Numbered from the stretch's first letter, positions 28,021 through 37,867 are shown. The stretch is 64,000 nucleotides of DNA from Pseudanabaena sp. PCC 7367 (GCF_000317065.1 NC_019701.1:4102001-4166000); one strand, 5' to 3'. Made by a program: numbers and translations. The notes: a model not told the origin generated them from the sequence alone.

Positions 28021-31000
28021 ATGCCTCAAACTATCTCTCTCAGCCAACTACAGGAGTTTCTCGCCCAAACCGAACCGTTTGATCGTTTGAGCGATGAATC
28101 TCAGCAGTGGTTTGCCTCCAAATGCCAATTACTGCAATATCGCATGGGGCAAACAATCCTGGTGCAAGAATCCATGCCCACCCAGGTATCGATTATTTAC
28201 CAGGGACAGGTGCGGATGTTGGGCTACGGCTCGGCAGGGGCTGTGCCAGTTAGTATTGGCGTAATGAGCACAGGTGAGGTTTTGGGCTGGCCCAGTGTAG
28301 TCAGAAATGAGCCTTGTGAGACGGCGATCGCTTCCGGTGAAACAATCACAATTACGATCGCGGCCGAGGACTTCAAAGAGCTATTAAACCGAGAGCCAGA
28401 GCTAAAGCGCTTTTTTGTGGATCAACCTTCTCTGCCGGAAGTATTCCAGTTGATTGTGGCGGAATTGAAGCGCCGCGCCGATGGCACCACTGATCCAAAA
28501 GAATTAGCCAGCCAGATCCAACCAGAAGCAGTAGTTGTAAATCTGCCCACTGGCAAAACCGATGTTAATCAGCTTGATCCGAATCTGGTTTGGCTGGTTA
28601 GTGGCGGCACGATCGAGAACCTGCCAATGGGTAGCCAGATTGAAATTAGTCAGGGTAATTTGAATGTAACTGATTCAAGCGGAGCCAGGTTACTTGGATT
28701 CAGGGATATTGATCCCCATGTTGAGGATAGTGATCCCAATGAGAATAATGGGGTTAGCAATGGTAATGGTGCGGTTGAAGCAATTGCCGTTACCGATCGC
28801 AATCAGCTAACAATTACGGCTGCACCCGAAAAACCACCGAAAGTGGTCACCGAAGAAGACCAACCCCTATCGCTGCGCCAATACCCCTATGCAAGGGGGA
28901 GAGGGCCTGTCGATGGGTTCCTTGCTTGTCTGGATATGATTTCAAAATATATCGGCGGCACATTTAAGCGGGATATCATTCAGCGCTATCTAGAAAACTA
29001 CACCCAAAACACTGGTAATATTTCGCTGCAGGTTGGTGGTGCGGTGATGGAAATGATTGGCATTGGCGCGCAGTTGGTGCAAGTGCCAACGATCGCCATC
29101 AATCGGGTCAAAGCGCCGGCATTAATTCAATGGCAAGATAGCTTTGCCCTGATTTATCACATCTCTGGTAACGAGATGATTATGGCCTCGCCAGAATCCG
29201 GCGGTGTAAAACGCTGGAAAATTAGCCAGTTCATGGAAAACTGCGAGGATCAACTGCAAATTTTGCTCCTCCGCCCCAAATCCAGCTTTACCAAGGAAAA
29301 ATTTGGGCTGCATTCTTTTATCCCCTACGTGCAACAGTATGCCGGCGTACTCACCCAGGTGATCATTGCCTCGGCCTTTGTGTTGATGTTCAGCCTTGCC
29401 AATCCGTTGATTGTGCAGATTATTATTGACAAAGTGCTGTCCCAGGGCAGCATTGACACCCTCGACGTGCTTGGTTGGCTGTTGATTATTGTGGCGGCCT
29501 TTGAAGCGATCCTGACCGGGTTGCGTACCTACTTGTTTGTGGATACCACCAACCGGATCGACTTGAGCCTGGGTACCCAGATTATTGATCACTTACTGCG
29601 GCTGCCTTTGTCCTATTTCGATCGCCGCCGGGTTGGTGAGCTTTCCACGCGGATTAATGAGCTGGAAAATATCCGCCGATTTATGACCAGTACTGCCCTG
29701 ACCGTGGTGCTTGATGCGGTCTTTTCGCTGGTCTACATTGTAATTATGATGGCCTATAGCCTGGTACTGACCTTCTGGGCTCTGGTGACCGTGCCATTTT
29801 TTATTGTGCTGGCGCTGATCGCCTCACCAATTATTCGCCGTCAACTGCGTACCAAGGCTGAACGCCATGCCGATACTCAATCCTATCTGGTGGAAGTATT
29901 ATCGGGGATGCAAACGGTTAAGGCACAAAACATTGAGCTAAAATCCCGCTGGCAGTGGCAACAACGCTATGCCCGATTTGTGAATGCTGGGTTTAGAACG
30001 GTGTTAACCTCCAGTTGGGCAGGCTCAGTGAGTAACTTCCTTAACAAGTTCTCTGGCCTGGTGCTGCTCTGGGTTGGGGCTCACTTGGTTTTGGATAACC
30101 AGCTTACCCTGGGTGAGTTGATCGCCTTTAGAATCATTGCTAGCTATGTAACCAGTCCTCTATTGCGATTGGCGCAACTGTGGCAGAACTTCCAGGAAGT
30201 GGGCCTGTCGATCGAGCGTTTGAGCGATATTGTCGATGCCGAGCAGGAAGTAGCGGAAGATAACCACACCAATATTCCGATGCCGGAAATCCAAGGTGCG
30301 GTTAGATTTGAAGAAGTTAGCTTCCGCTTTAATAGCACTGGGCCATTGCAGCTTAGCAACATTAATATTGACTTTCCCGCTGGCGCGTTTGTGGGTATTG
30401 TGGGGCAAAGTGGTTCCGGTAAGAGTACCCTGACCAAGCTGATCCCCCGTCTCTATGAACCCCTAACTGGGCGGATTCAGGTGGATGGCTATGATATTGC
30501 CAAAGTGGAGCTATATTCGCTACGTCGCCAAATTGGTGTGGTGTTGCAAGACACCCTGCTATTCAATGGCACAGTACAAGAGAATATTGCCCTGACGAAT
30601 CCAGAAGCTACTTCTGATGAAATTATTGAGGCGGCCAGAATCGCTGTAGCCCATGACTTTATTATGGAGTTACCGGCTGGCTATAACACGATCATTGGTG
30701 AACGGGGTGCCGGATTGTCTGGGGGACAACGGCAACGGATTGCGATCGCCCGAACTGTGTTGCAGCGGCCGCGATTGTTGATCCTAGATGAGGCTACCAG
30801 TGCGCTGGACTATGATTCAGAGCGCCAGGTCTGTCAAAACCTGACCGAAGCTTTCTATGGCGAAACATTGTTCTTTATTACCCACCGTTTGAATACAATC
30901 AAACAGGCGGACACGATCTTGATGATGGACAAGGGCTCGATCGTGGAGATGGGTACCCATGATGAATTGATGGAAATGCGCGGTCGTTATTACTGCCTAT

Positions 31001-31026
31001 ATCAGCAACAAGAATCGCAGTTTTAG
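28021..31026 (+). CDS. Type I secretion ABC protein: CNB-like, degenerate C39, TMD, NBD
   Basis: This 1001-residue HlyB-like exporter has four parts. Residues about 1-150 resemble a cyclic-nucleotide-binding (Crp-like) domain, with IIYQGQVRMLGYG and the TGEVLGWPS segment. Residues about 285-420 are a C39-peptidase-like domain in which the catalytic Cys position reads Gly299 (VDGFLACLDMI), so it should dock substrate without cutting. The membrane domain is at about 435-720. The ATPase has Walker A near 795, LSGGQ near 899 and Walker B (LLILDEATSALD) near 918. Family knowledge: a C39-like domain without the Cys marks RTX-type rather than double-glycine substrates. HlyD follows 379 bp downstream. 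Confidence 0.9.
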   Translation: MPQTISLSQLQEFLAQTEPFDRLSDESQQWFASKCQLLQYRMGQTILVQESMPTQVSIIYQGQVRMLGYGSAGAVPVSIGVMSTGEVLGWPSVVRNEPCETAIASGETITITIAAEDFKELLNREPELKRFFVDQPSLPEVFQLIVAELKRRADGTTDPKELASQIQPEAVVVNLPTGKTDVNQLDPNLVWLVSGGTIENLPMGSQIEISQGNLNVTDSSGARLLGFRDIDPHVEDSDPNENNGVSNGNGAVEAIAVTDRNQLTITAAPEKPPKVVTEEDQPLSLRQYPYARGRGPVDGFLACLDMISKYIGGTFKRDIIQRYLENYTQNTGNISLQVGGAVMEMIGIGAQLVQVPTIAINRVKAPALIQWQDSFALIYHISGNEMIMASPESGGVKRWKISQFMENCEDQLQILLLRPKSSFTKEKFGLHSFIPYVQQYAGVLTQVIIASAFVLMFSLANPLIVQIIIDKVLSQGSIDTLDVLGWLLIIVAAFEAILTGLRTYLFVDTTNRIDLSLGTQIIDHLLRLPLSYFDRRRVGELSTRINELENIRRFMTSTALTVVLDAVFSLVYIVIMMAYSLVLTFWALVTVPFFIVLALIASPIIRRQLRTKAERHADTQSYLVEVLSGMQTVKAQNIELKSRWQWQQRYARFVNAGFRTVLTSSWAGSVSNFLNKFSGLVLLWVGAHLVLDNQLTLGELIAFRIIASYVTSPLLRLAQLWQNFQEVGLSIERLSDIVDAEQEVAEDNHTNIPMPEIQGAVRFEEVSFRFNSTGPLQLSNINIDFPAGAFVGIVGQSGSGKSTLTKLIPRLYEPLTGRIQVDGYDIAKVELYSLRRQIGVVLQDTLLFNGTVQENIALTNPEATSDEIIEAARIAVAHDFIMELPAGYNTIIGERGAGLSGGQRQRIAIARTVLQRPRLLILDEATSALDYDSERQVCQNLTEAFYGETLFFITHRLNTIKQADTILMMDKGSIVEMGTHDELMEMRGRYYCLYQQQESQF

Positions 31027-31405
31027 ACTCGATTTTGAGCCCAGTTTCTCAGTTTGATGTTGCACAATGAATGAAGGAGTTAAGGCACAGCAAACAATCA
31101 GCAATTGCACCGAAATGAAAACCGATTGCTTGGTTAGGCGCGTATAGACAGAGTATTAGGCGATCGTAGTCAGGTGTCCTGTGCAGATTGAACACCAACA
31201 ACTATCAAAGCAAAGTATTTAATTTATTTAGCTTCAAACTCAATTCCCGCCAGCTTAATGAATCTTTGCTTATTTCCCTTCGCAGTCTTACTTAATCTTT
31301 GAGTGCAACTGAGTCTGAATCAGTCCACCTAACTTATTGATATTATTTATTGATATTCCTTAACCTGAAACAGCAATAGATTGAACTAAATAAACCACAA
31401 GCATT
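31027..31405. other. Spacer between exporter and HlyD genes
   Basis: 379 bp, long for an operon. It has TTATTGATATT at 31334-31344 and 31347-31357. There is no terminator hairpin, so co-transcription remains possible. Confidence 0.5.
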
Positions 31406-32830
31406 ATGAAAGCGATCGACAAAACCAAACAAAAGAAAAAGCCCGCCCTAGCGCCAGCCGAACAGCCGATCATCCTCGAAAAACCGGCCTTTTGGACTCA
31501 GGCATTTGTGTGGGCGATCATTGGTATTACCGTAGGTGCAGTGACCTGGGCATCGGTTGCCAAAATTGAAGAATCGGTGCTGGCCGTCGGCAAACTAGAA
31601 CCCGAAGGTTCCACCAAAGACATCCAGGCTCCCACTGGTGGTGTGATCCGCAGCATAGAAGTGGAAGATGGCGAGTTTGTGGAAGAAGGCGATCTGCTGA
31701 TGACCCTAGACCCCACCTTCTCAGAAGCCGATCGTGATGCTTTAGCCCAAGAAAGAGCAGCATTATTAGAAGAAAATCGCTACTTCCGTGCACAAATTAA
31801 TGGTTTTCAAATAGACAGCAGTATAGATAGCGACACCGCCCCAGAATTTAGTATCAATCAGGATCAACTTTTGGCCGCCAGCCAGGAAGAATTTCAATCG
31901 CGGGTTGCCAGTGCGGAGTTGGATATTCGACAACTAGAAACCCAGCTAGAACAAACCCAAAAGCAACTGATTCGCGCCCAGGATGTGTTGCTAGCCAATA
32001 TTGAAATGTTGGAAAAGAGCAAAGATATTCGTGATACTAACTTCAATATCTTGGAAGATATGCGCCCAGTGGCGGAATCTGGTGCCCTCTCCAAACTGCA
32101 ATTCCGGCAGCAAGAACAGAGATATCAATCATCTGAATCCGATGTCATCGATCGCCAAGCGCGGATTTCCTCATCGATTTCAGAGGTAGAGCGTTTAGAA
32201 AAAGAGCAAGAACGCTTAGCAGAAGCAATGTTCCAGGCTGAACAACGCTTAAACAACACCGTTTCCCAATCGGCCAAAGAGATTTTTGAGCGGATCGCTG
32301 CCAATCAAAAACGGATTTCTGATATCGAAGCCCAACTGCGTAAAGCTGATTTAGCCCTGAGCTATCAAGAAATTCGCGCTCCTATTCGTGGCACTATTTT
32401 CAATACTCAGGTGGGGCCTGGTTCAGTCGTGTCTGGTAATACTGCTGCTCAACCTTTGATGTCACTGGTGCCAGATGGCAAGCTCAAAGCCGAGGTATTT
32501 ATTACCAATCGTGATATTGGTTTTGTAAAAGAAGGTAGCTCCGTCGAAATCCGGGTAGATTCATTCCCCTCCCTGGAGTTTGGCACCCTGGATGGCACTT
32601 TAGTAGAGGTGGGCTCTGATGCTTTGCCACCAACCCAAGAACGCCAATATTATGCTTTTCCAGCCACGATCGAACTAGAACAGCAAAGCTTCCCGATTGG
32701 TGAGCGGGAGGTGCCTTTGCAAGCAGGGATGTCGGTTAGCACTAGTATTTTGGTACGCCAGCGCACCGTAATGACAATCTTCCTGGGCAGATTTACCAGA
32801 AAGTTTGAGAGCTTTAAGCATGTAAAATAA
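31406..32830 (+). CDS. HlyD-family periplasmic adaptor of type I secretion
   Basis: This 474-residue membrane fusion protein should bridge the HlyB-like exporter to a TolC-like channel. A basic N-terminus (MKAIDKTKQKKKPALAP) is cytoplasmic; one membrane helix lies at about 30-50. The lipoyl half KDIQAPTGGVIRSIEVEDGEFVEEGDLLMTLD precedes a long coiled coil (about 105-310), then the second half YQEIRAPIRGTIFNTQVGPGSVV and a beta domain with ITNRDIGFVKEGSSVEIRVDSFP, a typical HlyD segment. The glycosyltransferase gene starts 38 bases after its stop. Confidence 0.92.
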   Translation: MKAIDKTKQKKKPALAPAEQPIILEKPAFWTQAFVWAIIGITVGAVTWASVAKIEESVLAVGKLEPEGSTKDIQAPTGGVIRSIEVEDGEFVEEGDLLMTLDPTFSEADRDALAQERAALLEENRYFRAQINGFQIDSSIDSDTAPEFSINQDQLLAASQEEFQSRVASAELDIRQLETQLEQTQKQLIRAQDVLLANIEMLEKSKDIRDTNFNILEDMRPVAESGALSKLQFRQQEQRYQSSESDVIDRQARISSSISEVERLEKEQERLAEAMFQAEQRLNNTVSQSAKEIFERIAANQKRISDIEAQLRKADLALSYQEIRAPIRGTIFNTQVGPGSVVSGNTAAQPLMSLVPDGKLKAEVFITNRDIGFVKEGSSVEIRVDSFPSLEFGTLDGTLVEVGSDALPPTQERQYYAFPATIELEQQSFPIGEREVPLQAGMSVSTSILVRQRTVMTIFLGRFTRKFESFKHVK

Positions 32831-32868
32831 ATTGTCCTGGCCTGGGCTCTAGATTTAAACTACTAAGT

Positions 32869-33837
32869 TTGATTTATTTCATTACGGTTAACTACTATTC
32901 CGGTGAATTAATTGCCCGATTGATCGATTCAATTCGATCGCAATGCTCGACTCAGCTAGCCTGCCAGTTGGTGATCGTGAATAATTCGATCGCTGATCAC
33001 TCTTTAACAAATCTAATCAAAGCTCCCTCCCAGGATATTTGGGAGTATTTTTCCGTAAAGCTAATTAACTCCCCTGACAACATTGGTTTTGGCCGGGCTT
33101 GTAACCTTGGCCTGGAATGGGTCTATGCCCAAGCTCCGCAAGCGATCGCATGGCTGATTAATCCCGATGCCTATTTGCCAGCGGGGGCGATCGCCAAGCT
33201 TTGGCAATTGCAACAATCTCACCGCAATCTATCGATCATTGGCACTTCTGTTTATGATCCAAAGCAGCGGCAATATTTTGTTGGTGGCACTTTTTCACCT
33301 GATACAGGTCTAATCCAAGAGGAATTTGGCGCTATTGACGTTACTGATGCTAGAGAGTCTGAGCTAATTCAGGCTAATCATAATCAAGCAGCAGAGGCAG
33401 TTAATAATCAAATTGATTGGGTGTCTGGTTGCTCTCTGGTAATTAATCTAGCGCAATTTAACCATTGCCCCATGTTTGATCCTGATTATTTTCTTTATTA
33501 CGAAGACTTTGATTTTTGCCGTCGTTATGTCTGCCAAGGGCACAGCATGGCGATCGCTACGCAAATTCATGTGATCCATCAAACCTCAGCCCTAACCAGT
33601 GCCAACCCTGGTTTTAAGCTTAAACAAGAGATCTACAGCTATCTACTCAGCCTGAGTAAACATGCCCAAAAAATCGCCCTAATCTATCGATTGCTGCGCA
33701 TTTTTGGTGTCGCTTTACTGCAAATTGTGGTTAAGCCCAAGGTGTCGATCGCTAAGTTGCAAGGGGTTTTGCTCTATGCTCGCTATTCCTTTTTAGGCAA
33801 TCCAAGTAGCGCCAGTTCAATAAAAAATGATCGTTAG
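32869..33837 (+). CDS. Family 2 glycosyltransferase, TTG start
   Basis: This 322-residue GT-A glycosyltransferase resembles rhamnosyltransferases. It opens IYFITVNYYSGELIARLIDSI; the nucleotide-sugar site includes INSPDNIGFGRACNLG, and the acidic motif reads INPDAYLP (near 98). GCSLVIN and YYEDFDFCRRYVCQGH match the catalytic region of family members, with Asp in EDFDFCRR a candidate base. The start TTG at 32869 begins exactly at the first strand of the fold; no ATG lies nearby and the Shine-Dalgarno is weak. It sits 38 bases after hlyD, so it may belong to the secretion operon and glycosylate the exported protein or a surface polysaccharide. Confidence 0.85.
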   Translation: MIYFITVNYYSGELIARLIDSIRSQCSTQLACQLVIVNNSIADHSLTNLIKAPSQDIWEYFSVKLINSPDNIGFGRACNLGLEWVYAQAPQAIAWLINPDAYLPAGAIAKLWQLQQSHRNLSIIGTSVYDPKQRQYFVGGTFSPDTGLIQEEFGAIDVTDARESELIQANHNQAAEAVNNQIDWVSGCSLVINLAQFNHCPMFDPDYFLYYEDFDFCRRYVCQGHSMAIATQIHVIHQTSALTSANPGFKLKQEIYSYLLSLSKHAQKIALIYRLLRIFGVALLQIVVKPKVSIAKLQGVLLYARYSFLGNPSSASSIKNDR

Positions 33838-33890
33838 CAAATCGATCGGACTCTCAGGCGATCGCGTTCGCCAAGACTTGATCCCAGCAT

Positions 33891-34619
33891 CTAAGAACTG
33901 ATTAACATAATTGCCAGAACAATCAAACTGACCTGTACCAGCAGCTTGAATTTGTCACGATCGAGTTTGTTACTGAGGCGATCGCCCACCCAAATCCCCA
34001 ACAGCAGCGCCGGAATACTCACCAAAAAGAGCCGCATCACGTCAAAAGTAATCAAACCACTCCAGCCATAGCCAATCAGGGCAAAGAAGCCACTGCACAG
34101 ATAAAAAGCTGGCATACTACCGCGAAACTCTTCTTTTTGCCAGTTTTGCACCATCGCCCACAGAATGATTGGCGGCCCACCAGTGCTAAATGCGCCAGTC
34201 AAACAGCCAGAGCCAAACCCAACTGGATACCCCCACTTTTGGTTTAACTTGCCAGGTTCTTGGTGATTATTTCGCCTCCGGTTCAAGATCGCATAGCCCA
34301 CATAGGCCAGCATTACGATCGCCAGAATCACCCTGATTAGTTTTTCGGGGGCATTATGCAAAAACCAGATCCCAAACGGAATCCCCAGCAATGCACCCCC
34401 CAGCAAAGGCGCTAACAGGCGAAAGTTGAAATGCTGCCGTAAATAAATACATAGGGTCAAATTAATCAAAAAACCCAACAGCGCCACAAAGGGGGTGATC
34501 GCTTTGATGTCGATCACATACAGCAACATCGGCACAGCAGTTAGACCGGAACCAAAGCCAACAGTCCCTTGCACCAACGCCGCCAGGAAAGTGATAAAGA
34601 TAACCGCGATTATTTCCAT
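33891..34619 (-). CDS. TauE/SafE-type membrane permease
   Basis: This 242-residue integral membrane protein has about seven to eight hydrophobic segments. The opening ITFLAALVQGTVGFGSGLTAVPML and the second-half motif VGFGSGCLTGAFSTGGPPIILW are the two inverted-repeat signatures of the TauE/SafE (UPF0721) family. Members export or import sulfite, sulfoacetate or other organosulfur anions; the substrate here is unknown. It is a single gene, convergent with the glycosyltransferase (53 bases between stops). Confidence 0.88.
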   Translation of the reverse strand: MEIIAVIFITFLAALVQGTVGFGSGLTAVPMLLYVIDIKAITPFVALLGFLINLTLCIYLRQHFNFRLLAPLLGGALLGIPFGIWFLHNAPEKLIRVILAIVMLAYVGYAILNRRRNNHQEPGKLNQKWGYPVGFGSGCLTGAFSTGGPPIILWAMVQNWQKEEFRGSMPAFYLCSGFFALIGYGWSGLITFDVMRLFLVSIPALLLGIWVGDRLSNKLDRDKFKLLVQVSLIVLAIMLISS

Positions 34620-34788
34620 ACAACTTAAATTACGCCAACGATCGATTAAATCACTGGCGTAGGGTCAATTATTGCTGAAGTCAGAAAATAATATCAAGAT
34701 TGAGCAAAAAGGCCAGATACTCCCCTAATTAAATCCAGACTGTACGAAGCAATCAGATAACGCTTCGCCCACAGTAAAGCTAATCAAA

Positions 34789-35028
34789 CTAGGCGTAATG
34801 CATTTTTTTAGATTCTTGCTCGTTCTGGGCGCGGCTAGTGGTCGCAGGCTCGATCGATTGCTCGGATTGAATTTGATTGGCAAACCAATTTTTGCGCGCA
34901 TAGATTACAAACGCAGTTGCGAATAGAACTACGCTAATTCCGGCGCAGATTTCGGCATAAAGTTGCAAATTAGGATCGGCAGCCAAAATGACTGCATCAT
35001 TACTTAGTCTACTTAGAAGTTCTTGCAT
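34789..35028 (-). CDS. Small single-helix membrane protein
   Basis: I do not recognise this protein. From the ATG at 35026-35028 it is 79 residues: a short hydrophilic or amphipathic start (MQELLSRLSNDAVILAADP), one membrane helix (about 25-44, YAEICAGISVVLFATAFVIYA), a basic residue pair (RKNW) that puts the C-terminus inside, and a Gln/Ser/Glu-rich tail. A 92-residue reading from 35067 adds a hydrophobic leader and is less likely. It looks like the small accessory proteins of membrane complexes, but nothing nearby identifies a partner. Confidence 0.55.
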   Translation of the reverse strand: MQELLSRLSNDAVILAADPNLQLYAEICAGISVVLFATAFVIYARKNWFANQIQSEQSIEPATTSRAQNEQESKKMHYA

Positions 35029-35694
35029 AAAGCTAAAAAAAATACTCGATGTATTCACGATTAACACGAATTTCTAGCCCTGGCTATAGTTATCACGAAA
35101 TGTTAATCACCTGATTTTATGATCCCCATTTCTTAGCCCTAGAATAATAAATTGATCCCCAGTAAGTTAATGGTTTAGTAAGTAAGACCTGTACTATCTT
35201 TCCAGGTTTTAATTTATTCAAAAAACTTGCAAATTCAACGTGGTTGATTAATTTGGATTGTCATGAGAAGTTCAATCGCTAGTTGAACTAGTCCAAACAA
35301 ATATTAAGCAAACATGGATCAAACATTAAGTTAGCTAGTAGTAAATAACTAGGAATTAATTCTTAGAACTTTATCTTCACAGACATTTTTATCAATCTAA
35401 ATAACTGCAAATTATATTTAACAACCATTTAAAGATTGACTTAAACCTAGCCTGAACTAACCAAGCCTAGACTTTCTTTTATGACTGGTATGGCTGATTT
35501 CAGCCTGAATCAATTTTCTCCAGAATTTTGGTGCGATCGCCACGATCGATTTACTTTTTACCAAACTTAGCAATTTCAACTAATTCAAGAGTTAATAAAA
35601 CGCTAATCTATTAAAACAACTTTAATTAAATAAGCTGAGTGATTGCTCGCCAATAAAAACTTTTAATAGTTATTAATTGAAATCCCAACTAAAA
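35029..35694. other. Intergenic region, nothing recognised
   Basis: 666 bp of AT-rich sequence between two minus-strand genes. A 29-codon ATG frame near 35480 lacks a ribosome-binding site. No repeats or hairpins stand out. Confidence 0.5.
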
Positions 35695-37209
35695 TCACAA
35701 ACTTGATGCTAATAAATGGGCGCAGGCAAATCCCGAAAATGCTACCGCATTCAAACCCTGACCAGGAAAAGTGCTGTCGCCAACACAGTATAAATCTGGC
35801 ACTGAGGTGCGATTAAAAGGCATAGACAGCAATCCCAGTAATTTACGTCGGGGAACTGGCCCATAGGTGCCATCAATCCGCCCCAGAAAACGCCGATGGG
35901 TACGTGGGGTGCCAACCTCCTGGTAATCAAGATTAGCTTCCAGGTTGGGGAAAATTTGCGTTAAGCGTTCAACCACTCGCCCTGCCGCGATCTCTTTCTG
36001 TTCGGCATAGGCAGCGGGATCTAGCCCAGACCATTCCGACATATAACTGGGGGTAAAAGCATGGACAATGTGATGATCCGGTGGCGCAAGGTCGGGATCA
36101 AGCAGGGTGGGGATCGATACAAAAATTGTGCCCTGTTCTTTTTCCATTTCCGCCCAATCTGCCAGCAAAACATGGTGACAGGCGGCATCGGCTGGGATCG
36201 CCGCTGACTTTACACCCAAGTGCAAACTAAGGAAGCTGGGCGATTGTTGATAGTCATTTTGCCAGCGTTTTTCCCGACTTGGCAGCAATTCTTTAGGTAA
36301 CAATTGCTCGAAGGTGTTCCAGCGGGTGGCATTGGAAACCACCTTGCGGGCGTGCAAAACTTCACCAGTGGCCAGCTTCACGCCGATCGATCGATCGCCA
36401 GTAATGGATTTGGGCAGGATTTGGGTTACCCTTGCGCCATAGCGAATCTCGCCGCCTGCTTTGATCAGGCCATCGGCCAATTTTTCAGCAATCTTGCCCA
36501 CACCGCCCTTGGGATAGTTGATCCCGCCGTAATGCCGATCGCTAAATACCATACCAGCATTGATCATTGGTGTTTTATCGGCCGGTACTACTGACCAGAT
36601 ATAGCATTCCACATCAATAAACTTGAGCAAGAGCGGATCGCTAATATAACGTCGGGCGATCGCCCCTACATTCTGGGGCAGAAACTTAACTAATCCTAAA
36701 CAGGCAAACGGGTTTTGAAAAAACACCCGCATCAAATAACGCCATTCTTCTAACGACAACAGCTCGATCGAGTTGAGGCAATTAAATACCTGCCAGCAGG
36801 TGTCATAAAACTTGCGGATGCCCTCACGTTCATGGGGGAAGCGATCGCCCAGGGTTTGAATAAACTTTTCATAGTCACGATCAACTTCGATGTCTAGATC
36901 GCCTGGCAAGTGATAATGCACCTGGACTGGATCGGGAATGGTTTCCATTTTCATGTTCACTGCCGCCAGGGCACGGGTCAGCAAATTAGTAGTACCACGA
37001 TCGCCAAACCCAAAGATCATTGAAGCACCCACATCAAAGCGATAGCCATCCCGCTCAAAAAAGCCAGCACTGCCACCAGGAATAATGTATCGCTCCAACA
37101 CCAGCACTTGAATACCCTTGGCCGCCAGTTGGGTTGCCGTAACCAATCCACCAATACCTGAACCGATTACAATCACATCGGCATCAAGCTGTTGATTTTG
37201 CCCGATCAT
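35695..37209 (-). CDS. crtH: Carotenoid cis-trans isomerase CrtH (CrtISO)
   Basis: CrtH isomerises poly-cis lycopene precursors (prolycopene) to all-trans lycopene. The 504-residue protein has the usual length. The FAD/NAD-binding motif IVIGSGIGGLVTATQLA starts near residue 12, followed by VLERYIIPGGSAGFFERDGYRFDVGASM. The C-terminal flavin motif is DLYCVGDSTFPGQGLNAVAFSGF (near 475). The long match with Synechocystis CrtH favours it over CrtI-type desaturases. The ATG directly abuts the stop of the upstream DUF427 gene, whose last codons provide GAGGTG as ribosome-binding site, so expression is probably coupled. Confidence 0.93.
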   Translation of the reverse strand: MIGQNQQLDADVIVIGSGIGGLVTATQLAAKGIQVLVLERYIIPGGSAGFFERDGYRFDVGASMIFGFGDRGTTNLLTRALAAVNMKMETIPDPVQVHYHLPGDLDIEVDRDYEKFIQTLGDRFPHEREGIRKFYDTCWQVFNCLNSIELLSLEEWRYLMRVFFQNPFACLGLVKFLPQNVGAIARRYISDPLLLKFIDVECYIWSVVPADKTPMINAGMVFSDRHYGGINYPKGGVGKIAEKLADGLIKAGGEIRYGARVTQILPKSITGDRSIGVKLATGEVLHARKVVSNATRWNTFEQLLPKELLPSREKRWQNDYQQSPSFLSLHLGVKSAAIPADAACHHVLLADWAEMEKEQGTIFVSIPTLLDPDLAPPDHHIVHAFTPSYMSEWSGLDPAAYAEQKEIAAGRVVERLTQIFPNLEANLDYQEVGTPRTHRRFLGRIDGTYGPVPRRKLLGLLSMPFNRTSVPDLYCVGDSTFPGQGLNAVAFSGFACAHLLASSL

Positions 37210-37494
37210 CTATGGCTGCACCTCAACACCACGCCAGAAAGCCACATGGCCTTTAATATTCTCGGCCGCCGACTTGGGATCGGGGTAGTACCAGGCCGCA
37301 TCTTTATTCACCTGGCCATTCACTTCAATGTTGTAGTAACTGGCTACACCCTTCCAGGGGCAGGTGCTGTGAGTATTGCTTTCTTTGAAATATTCAGCGT
37401 TGATTGCATCGGCAGGGAAATAATAGTTACGCTCTACTATTTCACAGTTATCACTTTCCGCCAGCACAACGCCTTGCCATGTAGCCTTTGCCAT
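37210..37494 (-). CDS. DUF427 protein in operon with crtH
   Basis: This is a 94-residue single-domain protein. It opens MAKATWQGVVLAESDNCEIVERNYYFPADAI and includes THSTCPWKGVASYYNIEVNGQ and AAWYYPDPKSAAENIKGHVAFW, the standard DUF427 pattern. The fold is a small beta-barrel; the biochemical role is unknown. Its TAG stop is followed with no gap by the crtH ATG, which suggests a role tied to carotenoid metabolism or shared light regulation. The pairing itself is the only evidence for this. Confidence 0.88.
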   Translation of the reverse strand: MAKATWQGVVLAESDNCEIVERNYYFPADAINAEYFKESNTHSTCPWKGVASYYNIEVNGQVNKDAAWYYPDPKSAAENIKGHVAFWRGVEVQP

Positions 37495-37526
37495 AATTTT
37501 TCTTAAACTTATTAATTAATATTTAC

Positions 37527-37558
37527 TAATTGCCTAATTGCCTAATTGCCTAATTGCT
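37527..37558. repeat. 8-bp tandem repeat, four copies
   Basis: TAATTGCC occurs three times, followed by TAATTGCT, head to tail. It lies 33 bases upstream of the DUF427 start and could alter the promoter or leader of the crtH operon. Confidence 0.9.
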
Positions 37559-37725
37559 AAGATGCTTAGTCAATTTAATCGATCGCATGGTACTTGATTG
37601 ATCTGGTTGAAACTCATGGTGATCGCAATGGTAGAGCCCAGCTCAGGTAACATTTTAGCGTCAGTCAGATAGAATCATTACTAAGAAATTAATAAGGAAG
37701 TAATAGAGCTATCAAACAATCCCAG

Positions 37726-37745
37726 ATCACTACAAATCACTACAA
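37726..37745. repeat. 10-bp perfect tandem duplication
   Basis: ATCACTACAA occurs twice head to tail. Confidence 0.85.
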
Positions 37746-37756
37746 GTTAACGGGTC

Positions 37757-37772
37757 AAAGATATAAAGATAT
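37757..37772. repeat. 8-bp perfect tandem duplication
   Basis: AAAGATAT occurs twice head to tail. Confidence 0.75.
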
Positions 37773-37800
37773 ATTGAACTCAAGTTATTTTAGATCCGCT

Positions 37801-37816
37801 GAGCCAATGAGCCAAT
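37801..37816. repeat. 8-bp perfect tandem duplication
   Basis: GAGCCAAT occurs twice head to tail. Confidence 0.8.
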
Positions 37817-37840
37817 GATCCCAGTCCCAAAGGCTTACCT

Positions 37841-37867
37841 CTATTACATCTATTACATCTATTACAT
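37841..37867. repeat. 9-bp perfect tandem triplication
   Basis: CTATTACAT occurs three times head to tail, with a partial fourth copy (CTAT). Confidence 0.9.

Noticed and set aside
37527-37867. CRISPR-like repeats
   Set aside because: The units are 8-10 bases and directly adjacent, with no spacers between them.
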